Assembly (NCBI GenBank): GCA_904395905.1
Contig: CAJFNZ010000103.1
Location: 1-53,320 of the forward strand
DNA length: 53,320 bases
Origin: an uncultured Oscillospiraceae bacterium
Lineage (GTDB): Bacteria; Bacillota; Clostridia; Oscillospirales; Oscillospiraceae
Reading direction: 5' to 3'
Position 1 is the first letter of the stretch. The number at the start of each line of letters is the position of its first letter. The position numbers were made by a program, and so were the translations under genes. Shown in pieces: positions 17,747 to 26,894 of this stretch. The notes beneath the pieces are model-generated. The model saw nothing but the letters and a program-made list of their open reading frames with translations, was not told where the DNA came from and made no database searches.

Positions 17747-19039
17747 ATGAAAAAAAGAGCTATCGCGATGTTGCTCGCACTGGTCATGCTGCTTGGACTG
17801 GCGGCGTGTGCCAGTGACACCACTGCCGATACCAGCAGCGGTGACACCACTGCCGACACCGGCAGCACGACCACGGACACCGGCGATACCGGCGACTCCG
17901 GCGACGCCGCCACCAGCGGCGAGACCTTCCGCATCGGCACCTACCTGCAGCTGACCGGCAGCAACTCCGCGGCCGGCACCTCCGGCCAGAAGGGCATCGA
18001 CCTGGCCATCAAGCAGATTAACGAGCAGGGCGGCTTCAACGGCGCCACCGTCGTTGCTGAGCACTTCGACACCACCGGCTCCACCGAGGAGGCCGTGAAG
18101 ATTGTCCAGAGAATGCTCACCGGCGACAACTACGACGCCATCATCGGCTCCGTCAACTCCAACGAGGTCTCCGCCTGCATCAGCTACCTGAATGAGGCAA
18201 AGGTGTACAACTTCGGCCTCGGCACCTCCGCCACCTGGATGGAGGATCCGGACATGATTTACACCTTCCGCGCCAGCGCCAACAACAACCGCATCGCGCC
18301 GCTGGATGTGGACCTGATTCTCGAGCTGGGCTATGACTCCGTGGCCATCATGAACGGCACCGACGACACCGGCGCCTCCACCGCCGACGCCTTCGAGGCC
18401 GCCTGCGAGGAGAAGGGCGTCACCGTCACGACCCGTCAGCAGTGCGACTCCGAGGACACCGATTTCTCCGGCCAGATCAGCCAGATTATCGCGTCCGACC
18501 CCGACTGCGTGTTCATGTCCCTGATTGGCACCACGTTCGGCCCGTTCGTCAAGCAGCTGCGGAACATGGGCTACACCGGCATGATCGGCTGCAAGGAGTG
18601 CTTCTCCGCGGAGTACCAGAACGTCGCCGGCGGCGCCCCCAACACCAACTACATCTTCTACGTCTATCCCTACGTTGCGTACACCAACATCGAGGACTGC
18701 AACATCCCCATCATGCGGGAGTTCCTCGAGGCCTACCAGGCTGAGTACAACGAGCTGCCCGCCCACGAGGCTGCCTACCGTGGCTACGACACGATGATGG
18801 CCATGTGGGAGGCTGCCAAGATTGCCGGCGCCAACGACGACGAGTCCCTGCGCGAAGCCACCAACCAGGTGGTCACCGAGGGCCTGGGCGGCACCATGGA
18901 CTTCACCGACGGCAGCCGCGAGGCGTACAGCAACTTCAACTCCTTCATCCTCGTGGACGGCAAGGATATGCTGGTCTCCGACTGGCTGGCCGAGGGCGGC
19001 TACGAGGCCTACCTGGAGGCTTCCGGCAGAGACAGATAA
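17747..19039 (+). CDS. ABC transporter substrate-binding lipoprotein, branched-chain amino acid (Liv) type
   Basis: Lipobox LGLAACAS; periplasmic-binding type I fold FRIGTYLQLTGSNSAAGTSGQKGIDLAIKQINEQGGFNG; Thr/Asp/Ser/Gly linker. Confidence 0.93.
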   Translation: MKKRAIAMLLALVMLLGLAACASDTTADTSSGDTTADTGSTTTDTGDTGDSGDAATSGETFRIGTYLQLTGSNSAAGTSGQKGIDLAIKQINEQGGFNGATVVAEHFDTTGSTEEAVKIVQRMLTGDNYDAIIGSVNSNEVSACISYLNEAKVYNFGLGTSATWMEDPDMIYTFRASANNNRIAPLDVDLILELGYDSVAIMNGTDDTGASTADAFEAACEEKGVTVTTRQQCDSEDTDFSGQISQIIASDPDCVFMSLIGTTFGPFVKQLRNMGYTGMIGCKECFSAEYQNVAGGAPNTNYIFYVYPYVAYTNIEDCNIPIMREFLEAYQAEYNELPAHEAAYRGYDTMMAMWEAAKIAGANDDESLREATNQVVTEGLGGTMDFTDGSREAYSNFNSFILVDGKDMLVSDWLAEGGYEAYLEASGRDR

Positions 19040-19115
19040 GCCGGACCTGGCGAAACCCTTTTTACAGTTGAATTCTGGAATAGCGCAAGACACCTAGGTA
19101 CTGTATAGCCGAAGC

Positions 19116-19152
19116 TAGAGGGCGGGCAAAGCGCGGGACGTTTTGCCCGTCC
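19116..19152 (+). other. Intergenic hairpin between SBP and permease genes
   Basis: agggcgggcaaa gcgcgggacg tttgcccgtcct, 12-bp stem with one G-U; likely attenuator or 3'-end stabiliser. Confidence 0.6.
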
Positions 19153-19195
19153 TCGTTCTCCCCCGAACTCGGTTATAGGAATAGGAGGTAAGCAA

Positions 19196-20077
19196 GTGCA
19201 AATGTTTTTGACACTGCTGGTCAATGGCTTGATCATCGGTGGTATTTACGGCTTGATTGCATTGGGCTATAGCCTGATTTACCGGGCATCGGGCCTGATG
19301 AGCTTCGTGCAAGGCGATATGGTGACCGTGGGCGCCTACCTGGGCATCACCTTCTACGTGGTGCTGAACCTGCCCATCCTGGTTTCCCTGATTCTGACCT
19401 TTGCCTGTTCGTTCCTGCTGGGCATGATTCTCGAGAAGGGCGTTATCCGCAACCTGCTCAAGAAGAACGTGATGCCCATCTACGTCGTCCTCTCGACGAT
19501 TGCCATTTCCTACATCATTCAGAATACTGCGCAGGCCTTCTACGGCTCCACGGCGCAGACCTTCCCGCAGGTGTTCTCGAAGCCGACGCTGACCATCTTC
19601 GGCATCACGGCGCAGACCGAAGCCTATGTCTGTCTGCTCCTGTCGGTCGTCATGATGGTTGTCCTGCACTTCTTCATGACGAAGACCCGGTTCGGCACCG
19701 CCATGCGCAGCTCTGCCATGGACCCCCTGGCTGCCGAGTCCTGCGGCATCAACACCTCTCTCTCCACCGGCATCACCTGGGGCCTGGCGGCCTCCATCGC
19801 GGCCCTGGCCGGCATGATGCTGGGCCCCATGTACGGCGTGTACACCACCCTGGGCTCCACCATCGGCAGAAAGGGCTTCGCCGGCGCTGTGGTCGGCGGC
19901 TACGGCAATATGTACGGCGCCATGGTCGGCGGCATGATTCTCGGCCTGGCCGAGACCTTCGTCTCCGGTTATGTGGACGCCACGTACCGCAACCAGCTGG
20001 CCTACATCATCCTCATTCTGTTCCTCTTCATTAAGCCCACCGGCATCTTCAATGAAAAGGCCATTCAGGATGTGTAA
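19196..20077 (+). CDS. Branched-chain amino acid-type ABC permease (LivH-like)
   Basis: LLVNGLIIGGIYGLIALGYSLIYRASGLMSFVQGDMVTVGAYLG; VGGYGNMYGAMVGGMILGLAE. Confidence 0.95.
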   Translation: MQMFLTLLVNGLIIGGIYGLIALGYSLIYRASGLMSFVQGDMVTVGAYLGITFYVVLNLPILVSLILTFACSFLLGMILEKGVIRNLLKKNVMPIYVVLSTIAISYIIQNTAQAFYGSTAQTFPQVFSKPTLTIFGITAQTEAYVCLLLSVVMMVVLHFFMTKTRFGTAMRSSAMDPLAAESCGINTSLSTGITWGLAASIAALAGMMLGPMYGVYTTLGSTIGRKGFAGAVVGGYGNMYGAMVGGMILGLAETFVSGYVDATYRNQLAYIILILFLFIKPTGIFNEKAIQDV

Positions 20078-20101
20078 GACTGGAGGAGAGGGGGTAACGA
20101 T

Positions 20102-21085
20102 ATGAACAATTCGATTTTGAAAAAGAAAGTTCCGCTTGGCATCCTGATTGCCGTGCTGCTGATTGCGGTGCCGTTCCTGATTCAGCTGGTTTTCGGCACG
20201 GAATACGGCGTCATGATTGCCTGCATTATCCTGATTTATACCATTGCCGTCTCCGGACTGGATTTGCTCTTCGGTTACAGCGGCCAGATTTCCATGGGCC
20301 ACGCCGCCTTCTTCGTCATCGGCGCGTACACCTCCGGCCTGCTGAACAACTACTTCAACATTCCCCTTTGGCTGACCATCCCCGCCGGCGCGCTGCTGTC
20401 CTGCGGCCTGGGCGCCCTGCTGGCCTGGCCTGCCTCGAAGCTGAAGTTCCACTTCCTGTCCCTGGCGACCATCGCCTTCGGCGAAATCGTGTACTACTTC
20501 CTGTACGTCTCCCCGGGCGGCTTCACCGGCGACTACCTGGGCATCAGCGTCGTCACCATCCCCTTCCTGGGCGGCAGCTACACCAGATGGTATTTCTTCC
20601 TGCTGTTCTTCACGGTCATTGCCCTGGTGCTCAAGCACTTCCTGGTCCACTCCCGGACCGGCCGTGCGTTCCAGGCCATCCGTGAGAACACCCACGCCGC
20701 CAACGGCATGGGCGTCAACGTCCGCAAGAACAAGATTATCGCCTTTGCGGTCAGCGCCTTCTACACCGGCTTCGCCGGCGCCGTCTACGTCCACCTGCTC
20801 CGCTACATCGCTCCGTCCACCGGCCAGCAGAAGCAGTCGGTCCTGTTCCTGACGATGCTGCTCTTCGGCGGCACCGCCTCGATGGTCGGCCCCATCATCG
20901 GCGTCGTCATCATCGAGATCCTGCTGGAGCTGATTCGGCCCCTGCAGGAGTACCAGATGCTCCTCTACGGCATCCTGCTGCTGATTGTCATCGTGGCGCT
21001 GCCCGGCGGCATCTACGGCGGCATCAAGGACCTCATCGTCTCCATCAAGCGCAAGAAGGCTGCCAAGCAGCTGACCAAGAAGTAA
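20102..21085 (+). CDS. Branched-chain amino acid-type ABC permease (LivM-like)
   Basis: GLDLLFGYSGQISMGHAAFFVIGAYTSGLL; GRAFQAIRENTHAANGMGVNVRKNKIIAFAVSAFYTGFAGAVY. Confidence 0.95.
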   Translation: MNNSILKKKVPLGILIAVLLIAVPFLIQLVFGTEYGVMIACIILIYTIAVSGLDLLFGYSGQISMGHAAFFVIGAYTSGLLNNYFNIPLWLTIPAGALLSCGLGALLAWPASKLKFHFLSLATIAFGEIVYYFLYVSPGGFTGDYLGISVVTIPFLGGSYTRWYFFLLFFTVIALVLKHFLVHSRTGRAFQAIRENTHAANGMGVNVRKNKIIAFAVSAFYTGFAGAVYVHLLRYIAPSTGQQKQSVLFLTMLLFGGTASMVGPIIGVVIIEILLELIRPLQEYQMLLYGILLLIVIVALPGGIYGGIKDLIVSIKRKKAAKQLTKK

Positions 21086-21101
21086 GGGAGGGACGAACAG
21101 A

Positions 21102-21857
21102 ATGCTGGAAACGAAAAACGTCACCATTAAATTCGGCGGTCTGACGGCTGTGAACAACGTCACCATGCAGGTCCGTCCCGGGAAGATTACCGCCCTCATC
21201 GGCCCCAACGGCGCCGGTAAGACGACGCTCTTCAACTGCATCAGCGGCGTCTACACGCCCAACAGCGGCGAGGTCATCCTCGATGGCCAGCACCTGGAGG
21301 GCAAGATGGGCTACAAAATCAATGCCGCCGGCATCGCCCGCACGTACCAGGTCATCAACCTGTTCTGGAACATGACCGTGCTGGAGAACGTGCTGGTGGG
21401 GATGCACTCCCGCCTGAAGGCCAACTTCTGGGACAGCCTCTTCAACACCAAGAAGAAGCGCCAGGAGGAGAAGGCCATCGTCGAAAAGGCGCACGAGTGG
21501 CTGAAATTCGTCGGCCTCGACGAGTACGCCAACGACCGGGCCGGCAGCCTGTCCTACGGCAAGCAGCGGCTGCTGGAGATTGTCCGCGGCCTGGCCAGCG
21601 AGCCGAAGGTCATCCTGCTGGATGAGCCCGCCGCCGGCATGAACACCACGGAGAAGGCCGAGCTGGACTCCCTGCTCCAGCAGATCCTCTCCATGGGCTA
21701 CACGATTCTCGTCGTGGAGCATGACATGAAGCTGATTATGAACATCAGCGACTACATCTACGTGCTGTGCCAGGGTTCGCTTCTGGCCGAGGGTACGCCC
21801 GAGGAAATCCAGAACAACCCCGAGGTCATCGCAGCGTATCTGGGAGGTGACGAGTAA
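21102..21857 (+). CDS. ABC ATPase (LivG-like)
   Basis: Walker A GPNGAGKTTLFN, LSYGKQRLLEIVRGLA, Walker B VILLDEPAAGMN. Confidence 0.96.
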   Translation: MLETKNVTIKFGGLTAVNNVTMQVRPGKITALIGPNGAGKTTLFNCISGVYTPNSGEVILDGQHLEGKMGYKINAAGIARTYQVINLFWNMTVLENVLVGMHSRLKANFWDSLFNTKKKRQEEKAIVEKAHEWLKFVGLDEYANDRAGSLSYGKQRLLEIVRGLASEPKVILLDEPAAGMNTTEKAELDSLLQQILSMGYTILVVEHDMKLIMNISDYIYVLCQGSLLAEGTPEEIQNNPEVIAAYLGGDE

Positions 21858-22577
21858 ATGGCCAAGATGCTGGAGCTGATTGATTTCCACTACTACTACG
21901 GCAACATCCACTCCGTCAAGGGCGTCAACCTGGAGGTGGAGGAGGGCGAAATCGTCACGCTGATTGGCGCCAACGGCGCCGGCAAGACCACGACCATGCA
22001 GTCCATCTCCGGCCTGACCGCGCGCCGCGGCGTTGTGGGCAAGATCCTCTTCAAGGGGAAGGAAATCCAGAACTTCAACGGCTACAAGGTCGCCGGCCTC
22101 GGCATTGCCCAGTCGCTGGAAGGCCGCCACGTGTTCGCCAAGCTGACCGTGGAGGAGAACCTGATGATGGGCGCATACCTCCGCAAGGACACCAAGAACA
22201 TCAAGGAGGACCTGAAGGACGTCTACCGTCGGTTCCCCCGCCTGGAGGAGCGCCGCACCCAGATGGCCGGCACCCTCTCCGGCGGCGAGCAGCAGATGCT
22301 GGCCATGGGCCGCGCCCTCGTCAGCCGGCCGACGCTGATGCTCCTCGATGAGCCCTCCCTGGGCCTGGCCCCGCTGATTACGAAGGAGATTTTCGTCGCC
22401 GTTCGGGACATCAACAAGGATGGCACCACGATTCTCTTCGTGGAGCAGAACTCCAAGATTGCCCTGAACACCGCTTCCCGCGGCTACGTCATGCAGACGG
22501 GCGAAATCGTCATGTCGGACACCAGCGAGAACCTGATGGCCAACGAAGAAGTGAAGAAGGCGTACCTGGGCGGCTAA
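21858..22577 (+). CDS. ABC ATPase (LivF-like)
   Basis: GANGAGKTTTMQSISGL, LSGGEQQMLAMGRALVSRPTLMLLDEPSLGLAP. Confidence 0.96.
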   Translation: MAKMLELIDFHYYYGNIHSVKGVNLEVEEGEIVTLIGANGAGKTTTMQSISGLTARRGVVGKILFKGKEIQNFNGYKVAGLGIAQSLEGRHVFAKLTVEENLMMGAYLRKDTKNIKEDLKDVYRRFPRLEERRTQMAGTLSGGEQQMLAMGRALVSRPTLMLLDEPSLGLAPLITKEIFVAVRDINKDGTTILFVEQNSKIALNTASRGYVMQTGEIVMSDTSENLMANEEVKKAYLGG

Positions 22578-22590
22578 GCCCGCCTCCGGG

Positions 22591-22630
22591 GGGATATGCG
22601 GTATAAGGGCTTTATACCGCATATCCCTTT
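22591..22630 (+). terminator. Strong hairpin after liv-type operon
   Basis: gggatatgcggtataa gggct ttataccgcatatccc ttt, perfect 16-bp stem. Confidence 0.85.
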
Positions 22631-22665
22631 TCCCGGGAAACTTTGAACGAAGGAGAGATGGACTG

Positions 22666-23514
22666 ATGTTTCGCTATGGCGTGCAGTGTGCCTTCCAGGA
22701 CCTCCCTGAGCGGATGCCGGTGGTGTTCCGCGGGTCCCTCCGCCAGGTGGCTGAAGACAGCCGCAAGGCCGGCTATGAGGCCATGGAGCTGTACATCTGC
22801 AACCCCAAGGACTACAACGCCGCAGAGCTGAAGGCCGTGGCCGCCGACAACGGCCTGGGCTATTCGGCCATCTGCACCGGTCTGGAGAAGATTCTCAACC
22901 AGCTGTGCCTGACCAGCGAGGACGCCTCCGTCCGCGCCAAGGCCGTGGACCGGCTCAAGGAGCACCTGGACCTGGGCGTGGCCATCGGCTGCCCCGTGGT
23001 GGTGGGCACCATGCGCGGCGACATTCCCGCCTGGGACCAGCGCCAGGTCTACCTGGACCGCCTGGCCGACGCGCTGCGGCAGCTGGACGCCTATGCTGCG
23101 GAAATCGGCGGCGAGCTGCTGGTGGAGAATATCCTCCAGTATGTCTCCAACTATCTCAACAGCCTGGACGAGGTGGGCGGTTTCCTGCGGGAGCTGAACC
23201 TGCCCCATGTGAAGCTGCACATCGATACCCACTCCATGCACATGGAGGAGACGAAGCCCTTTGACGCCGTGCGGAAGTTCGGCGACATCCTGGGCTATGT
23301 CCACTTCTCTGATTCCAACCGGGGCTATCCGGGCTCGGGCGTCGTAGACTTCAAGTCCTACTTCCACGCCCTGATGGACGTGGACTACCGCGGCTATATC
23401 GTGGCAGAATATCAACCGTATCCAACCGCCATGGAAAGCGCCGTGCGGGGCCTGGAGTACATGAAGCTCCTGGAGCGTGCAGCCGAAATTGAGCGGTTAG
23501 AATTTAAGAGGTGA
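22666..23514 (+). CDS. Sugar phosphate isomerase/epimerase (xylose isomerase-like TIM barrel)
   Basis: AEIGGELLVENILQY...LPHVKLHIDTHSMHMEE...GYVHFSDSNRGYPGSGVVDFKSYFHAL metal-site pattern. Confidence 0.9.
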   Translation: MFRYGVQCAFQDLPERMPVVFRGSLRQVAEDSRKAGYEAMELYICNPKDYNAAELKAVAADNGLGYSAICTGLEKILNQLCLTSEDASVRAKAVDRLKEHLDLGVAIGCPVVVGTMRGDIPAWDQRQVYLDRLADALRQLDAYAAEIGGELLVENILQYVSNYLNSLDEVGGFLRELNLPHVKLHIDTHSMHMEETKPFDAVRKFGDILGYVHFSDSNRGYPGSGVVDFKSYFHALMDVDYRGYIVAEYQPYPTAMESAVRGLEYMKLLERAAEIERLEFKR

Positions 23515-23522
23515 CTGAAAAC

Positions 23523-24563
23523 ATGAGCGAGAATAAGTATTTGCAGTGGTTCAGCAGCAAGACGCCCTCTATCTACTGGCATGACTCGGCCGTCCGCGCC
23601 GAGCAGCTGGAGGCCTTTGGGAACGGCGCCGTCGGCATGACGACGAACCCCTTCCTCATCAACTCCACCCTGCACAGCGACACCGCCTTCTGGAAGGAGC
23701 GCCTGGCCCAGCTGCCCGCCGGCCTCAGCGGCGACGAGAAGGTCCAGAGCCTGATTCACTGCGTGACCGGCTACTATGCCCAGGAGACCCGCCCGATTTT
23801 TGACAAGGGGATCCCCGGCAAGGGCTACGTCTGCGCCCAGACGAACCCCAACAAGACCGGCGACACCGAGTATATGATTGCCCAGGCCAAGACGCTGGCC
23901 TCCTGGGCGCCCAACATCGTCGTGAAGCTGCCCGCCACCAACGCCGGCATCGCCGCCTACGAGGAGTGCGTGGCCCTGGGCCTGAACGTGGCCGCGACCG
24001 TCAGCTTCACCGTGCCCCAGGTCCTGACCGTCGGCGAGGCTGCCGAGCGGGGCAAGAAGCGCGCTGAGGCCAACGGCGTCAAGCCGGGCCTGACCATCGC
24101 CGTGCTGATGGTTGGCCGTCTGGACGACTACCTCCGCGACGTGGCCCACGACAGCGGCGCGAACGTCCAGGAGAGCGACATCGTCCAGGCCGGCATCGCC
24201 TGCATCAAGAAGGCGTACAACATCTTCAACGAGCGCGGCTACACCACCTACCTGATGCCCGCCGGCTGCCGCGGCGCCAACCAGGTCGTGGAGCTGGCCG
24301 GCGCGAAGATGATTTTCTCCATCGCCCCGAAGATTACGAAGCTCATCGCCTCCGACACCGCCTGCGAGGAGCGGATCCAGGTGCCCGTGGCCGCCGACGT
24401 CATCGACCGCCTGATGACCATGCCTGAGTTCCGCAAGGCCTACGAGGAGGACGGCATGACCCGGGAGCAGTTCATCACCTACGGCTCCACCAACCGCACC
24501 ACCGACCAGTTCATCAACGACGGCTGGAATCCCCTGGCTGCGTTCGATTACAGCAACATCTGA
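23523..24563 (+). CDS. Transaldolase-family protein
   Basis: GNGAVGMTTNPFLINSTL, NIVVKLPATNAGIAAYEECVALGLNVAATVSFTVPQVL, IDRLMTMPEFRKAYEEDGMTREQFITYGST. Confidence 0.88.
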   Translation: MSENKYLQWFSSKTPSIYWHDSAVRAEQLEAFGNGAVGMTTNPFLINSTLHSDTAFWKERLAQLPAGLSGDEKVQSLIHCVTGYYAQETRPIFDKGIPGKGYVCAQTNPNKTGDTEYMIAQAKTLASWAPNIVVKLPATNAGIAAYEECVALGLNVAATVSFTVPQVLTVGEAAERGKKRAEANGVKPGLTIAVLMVGRLDDYLRDVAHDSGANVQESDIVQAGIACIKKAYNIFNERGYTTYLMPAGCRGANQVVELAGAKMIFSIAPKITKLIASDTACEERIQVPVAADVIDRLMTMPEFRKAYEEDGMTREQFITYGSTNRTTDQFINDGWNPLAAFDYSNI

Positions 24564-24578
24564 GAGGAGTCTGGCGCA

Positions 24579-25331
24579 ATGTTTTGTTTGAACGGCAAGG
24601 TTGCCTTCGTCACCGGCGCGGCCCAGGGCATCGGCCGCATCAGCGCGGAGAAGCTGGCGGAGCTGGGCGCCCAGGTCGCCCTGGCGGACCTGAACCTGGA
24701 GAAGGCCCAGGCTGCGGCCGAGGACATCTGCCAGGCCGGCGGCAAGGCCATCGCCGTGGCCCTGAACGTGGGTGACAACGACAGCATCGAGGCGGCCGTG
24801 GCCAAGACGGCCGAGGCCTTCGGCGGCATTGACATCGTCGTCAACTGCGCCGGCATCCTGGGTACCAAGAGCATCGAGGAGATGCCCCGGGAAGGCGAGT
24901 GGAACCGCGTGCTGGACATCGACCTCTCGGGCACGTTCTTCGTGTGCCAGAAGGCCCTGCCCTATCTGAAGAAGAGCGCGGCGGGCCGGATTATCAACAT
25001 CTCCTCCCTCTCCGGCCGGAACGGCGGCTTTGAGGGCTCCATGGCCTACGTGGCGGCCAAGGGCGGCGTGGTGGCCATCACCCGCGGCATGGCCCGGCAC
25101 CTGGCGCCCTACAAGATTACGGTCAACGCCGTCTGCCCCGGCACCACGGAGACGGAGATGATTCTGGGCTACACCCCCGAGCGCGTGGAAAACCAGCTGA
25201 AGAACATCCTCCTGGGCCGCCTGGGCAAGCCGGAGGAGATTGCGGCTGCGGTGTGCTACCTGGCCTCCGAGGAGGCGGGCTTCGTCACCGGCCTGATGCT
25301 GGACATCAACGGCGGCGGCTACTTCGGCTGA
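24579..25331 (+). CDS. SDR oxidoreductase
   Basis: FVTGAAQGIGRISAEKLAELGAQVALADL, NCAGI, YVAAKGGVVAITRGMARHLAPYKITVNAVCPGTTETEM. Confidence 0.92.
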   Translation: MFCLNGKVAFVTGAAQGIGRISAEKLAELGAQVALADLNLEKAQAAAEDICQAGGKAIAVALNVGDNDSIEAAVAKTAEAFGGIDIVVNCAGILGTKSIEEMPREGEWNRVLDIDLSGTFFVCQKALPYLKKSAAGRIINISSLSGRNGGFEGSMAYVAAKGGVVAITRGMARHLAPYKITVNAVCPGTTETEMILGYTPERVENQLKNILLGRLGKPEEIAAAVCYLASEEAGFVTGLMLDINGGGYFG

Positions 25332-25354
25332 GCGCAGCCGGCAGACACCGAAAC

Positions 25355-25385
25355 AAAAAAGGGGGCCCCTGCGGCCCCCTTTTTT
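25355..25385 (+). terminator. Intrinsic terminator
   Basis: aaaaaagggggcc cctgc ggccccctttttt, 13-bp stem. Confidence 0.92.
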
Positions 25386-25410
25386 CAGAGACGAACAAAG
25401 GAGAAACGGT

Positions 25411-26859
25411 ATGAAAAAAGCGGACATCGGCCTCATCGGCCTGGCGGTCATGGGCGAAAACCTGGTCATGAACATGGCCTCCAAGGGGTTTACCGTGGCC
25501 GTGTACAACCGGACGGTCGCCAAGGTGGACAAGTTTGTCGAGGGCCGCGGCAAGGGCATGTCCATTGTCGGGACCCACTCCCTCCAGGAGCTGGCCGACG
25601 CCCTGGCCAAGCCCCGCAAGGTGATGCTCATGGTCAAGGCCGGCCAGGCCGTCGATGACTTCATCGAGGCCCTGCTGCCCTATCTGGAGGCCGGCGACAT
25701 CATCATCGACGGCGGCAACTCCCACTTCCCCGACACCATCCGCCGCACGGCCTACGTGGAGTCCAAGGGCCTGCTGTACGTGGGCTGCGGCGTCTCCGGC
25801 GGCGAGGAGGGCGCGCTGAACGGCCCCTCGATGATGCCCGGCGGCAGCCCGGCCGCGTGGCCGGCGGTGGGCCCGATTTTCCAGGCCATCTGCGCCAAGG
25901 CCGACGGCGCCCCCTGCTGCGAGTGGGTGGGCGAGAACGGCGCGGGCCACTTCGTCAAGATGGTCCACAACGGCATCGAGTACGGCGATATGCAGCTCAT
26001 CTGCGAGGCCTACCAGCTGATGCGGGGCGTGCTGGGCATGACGGCCGACGAGATGCACGAGGTCTTCGCCCGGTGGAACGAGACCGAGCTGGACAGCTAC
26101 CTCATCGAAATCACCCGGGACATCCTGGCCTACAAGGACACGGACGGCCAGCCCATCGTGGACAAGATCCTCGACACCGCCGGCCAGAAGGGCACCGGCA
26201 AGTGGACGGCCATCGCGGCCCTGGACGAGGGCGTGCCCCTGACGCTGATTGGCGAGGCGGTCTTCGCCCGGTGCCTCTCGGCCATGAAGGAGGAGCGGGT
26301 CACGGCCTCGAAGGCCTTCGCCAAGCCCGAGGCGGCGTTCACCGGCGACCGTGCGGCCCTGCTCGAGGACATCCGCAAGGCCCTGTACGCGGCGAAGATT
26401 ATCTCCTACGCCCAGGGCTTCTCGCTGATGCGCACGGCCGCCAAGACGTACGGCTGGAACCTCCACTACGGCGACATCGCGCTGATGTGGCGCGGCGGCT
26501 GCATCATCCGCAGCGTTTTCCTGGGAAAAATCAAGGAGGCCTTCGACCAGAACCCGGAGCTGAGCAACCTGGTGCTGGATCCGTACTTCAAGGCCCAGAT
26601 TACCGACATGGTGCCCGCCTGGCGGCGGGTGGCGGCGGCGGCCGTGACGTACGGCGTGGCGGCGCCGGCGATGCTGTCGGCCCTGGCGTACTTCGACGGC
26701 TATACCACCGAGTGCCTGCCGGCCAACCTGCTGCAGGCCCAGCGGGACTACTTCGGCGCCCACACCTACGAGCGGGTGGACGCGCCCCGCGGACAGTTCT
26801 TCCACACCAACTGGACCGGCCACGGCGGCGACACCTCCGCCAGCACCTATTCCGTATAA
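25411..26859 (+). CDS. gnd: 6-phosphogluconate dehydrogenase, decarboxylating (long form)
   Basis: IGLIGLAVMGENLVMNMASKGFTVAVYNRT, IIDGGNSHFPDTIRR, GVSGGEEGALNGPSMMPGG, ENGAGHFVKMVHNGIEYGDMQLICEAYQLM. Confidence 0.96.
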   Translation: MKKADIGLIGLAVMGENLVMNMASKGFTVAVYNRTVAKVDKFVEGRGKGMSIVGTHSLQELADALAKPRKVMLMVKAGQAVDDFIEALLPYLEAGDIIIDGGNSHFPDTIRRTAYVESKGLLYVGCGVSGGEEGALNGPSMMPGGSPAAWPAVGPIFQAICAKADGAPCCEWVGENGAGHFVKMVHNGIEYGDMQLICEAYQLMRGVLGMTADEMHEVFARWNETELDSYLIEITRDILAYKDTDGQPIVDKILDTAGQKGTGKWTAIAALDEGVPLTLIGEAVFARCLSAMKEERVTASKAFAKPEAAFTGDRAALLEDIRKALYAAKIISYAQGFSLMRTAAKTYGWNLHYGDIALMWRGGCIIRSVFLGKIKEAFDQNPELSNLVLDPYFKAQITDMVPAWRRVAAAAVTYGVAAPAMLSALAYFDGYTTECLPANLLQAQRDYFGAHTYERVDAPRGQFFHTNWTGHGGDTSASTYSV

Positions 26860-26863
26860 CCAG

Positions 26864-26891
26864 AAGGCCCCTCCCAGCCGGGAGGGGCCTT
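26864..26891. terminator. Bidirectional terminator between gnd and ribokinase-like gene
   Basis: aaggcccctccc agcc gggaggggcctt, perfect 12-bp stem. Confidence 0.9.
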
Positions 26892-26894
26892 GCG

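Noticed and set aside
19115-21241. 708-aa minus-strand ORF
   Set aside because: Antisense to LivH/LivM-like genes; Gln/Asp/His-rich artefactual composition, no domain motifs.
23412-25664. 750-aa minus-strand ORF
   Set aside because: Antisense to isomerase, transaldolase and SDR genes.
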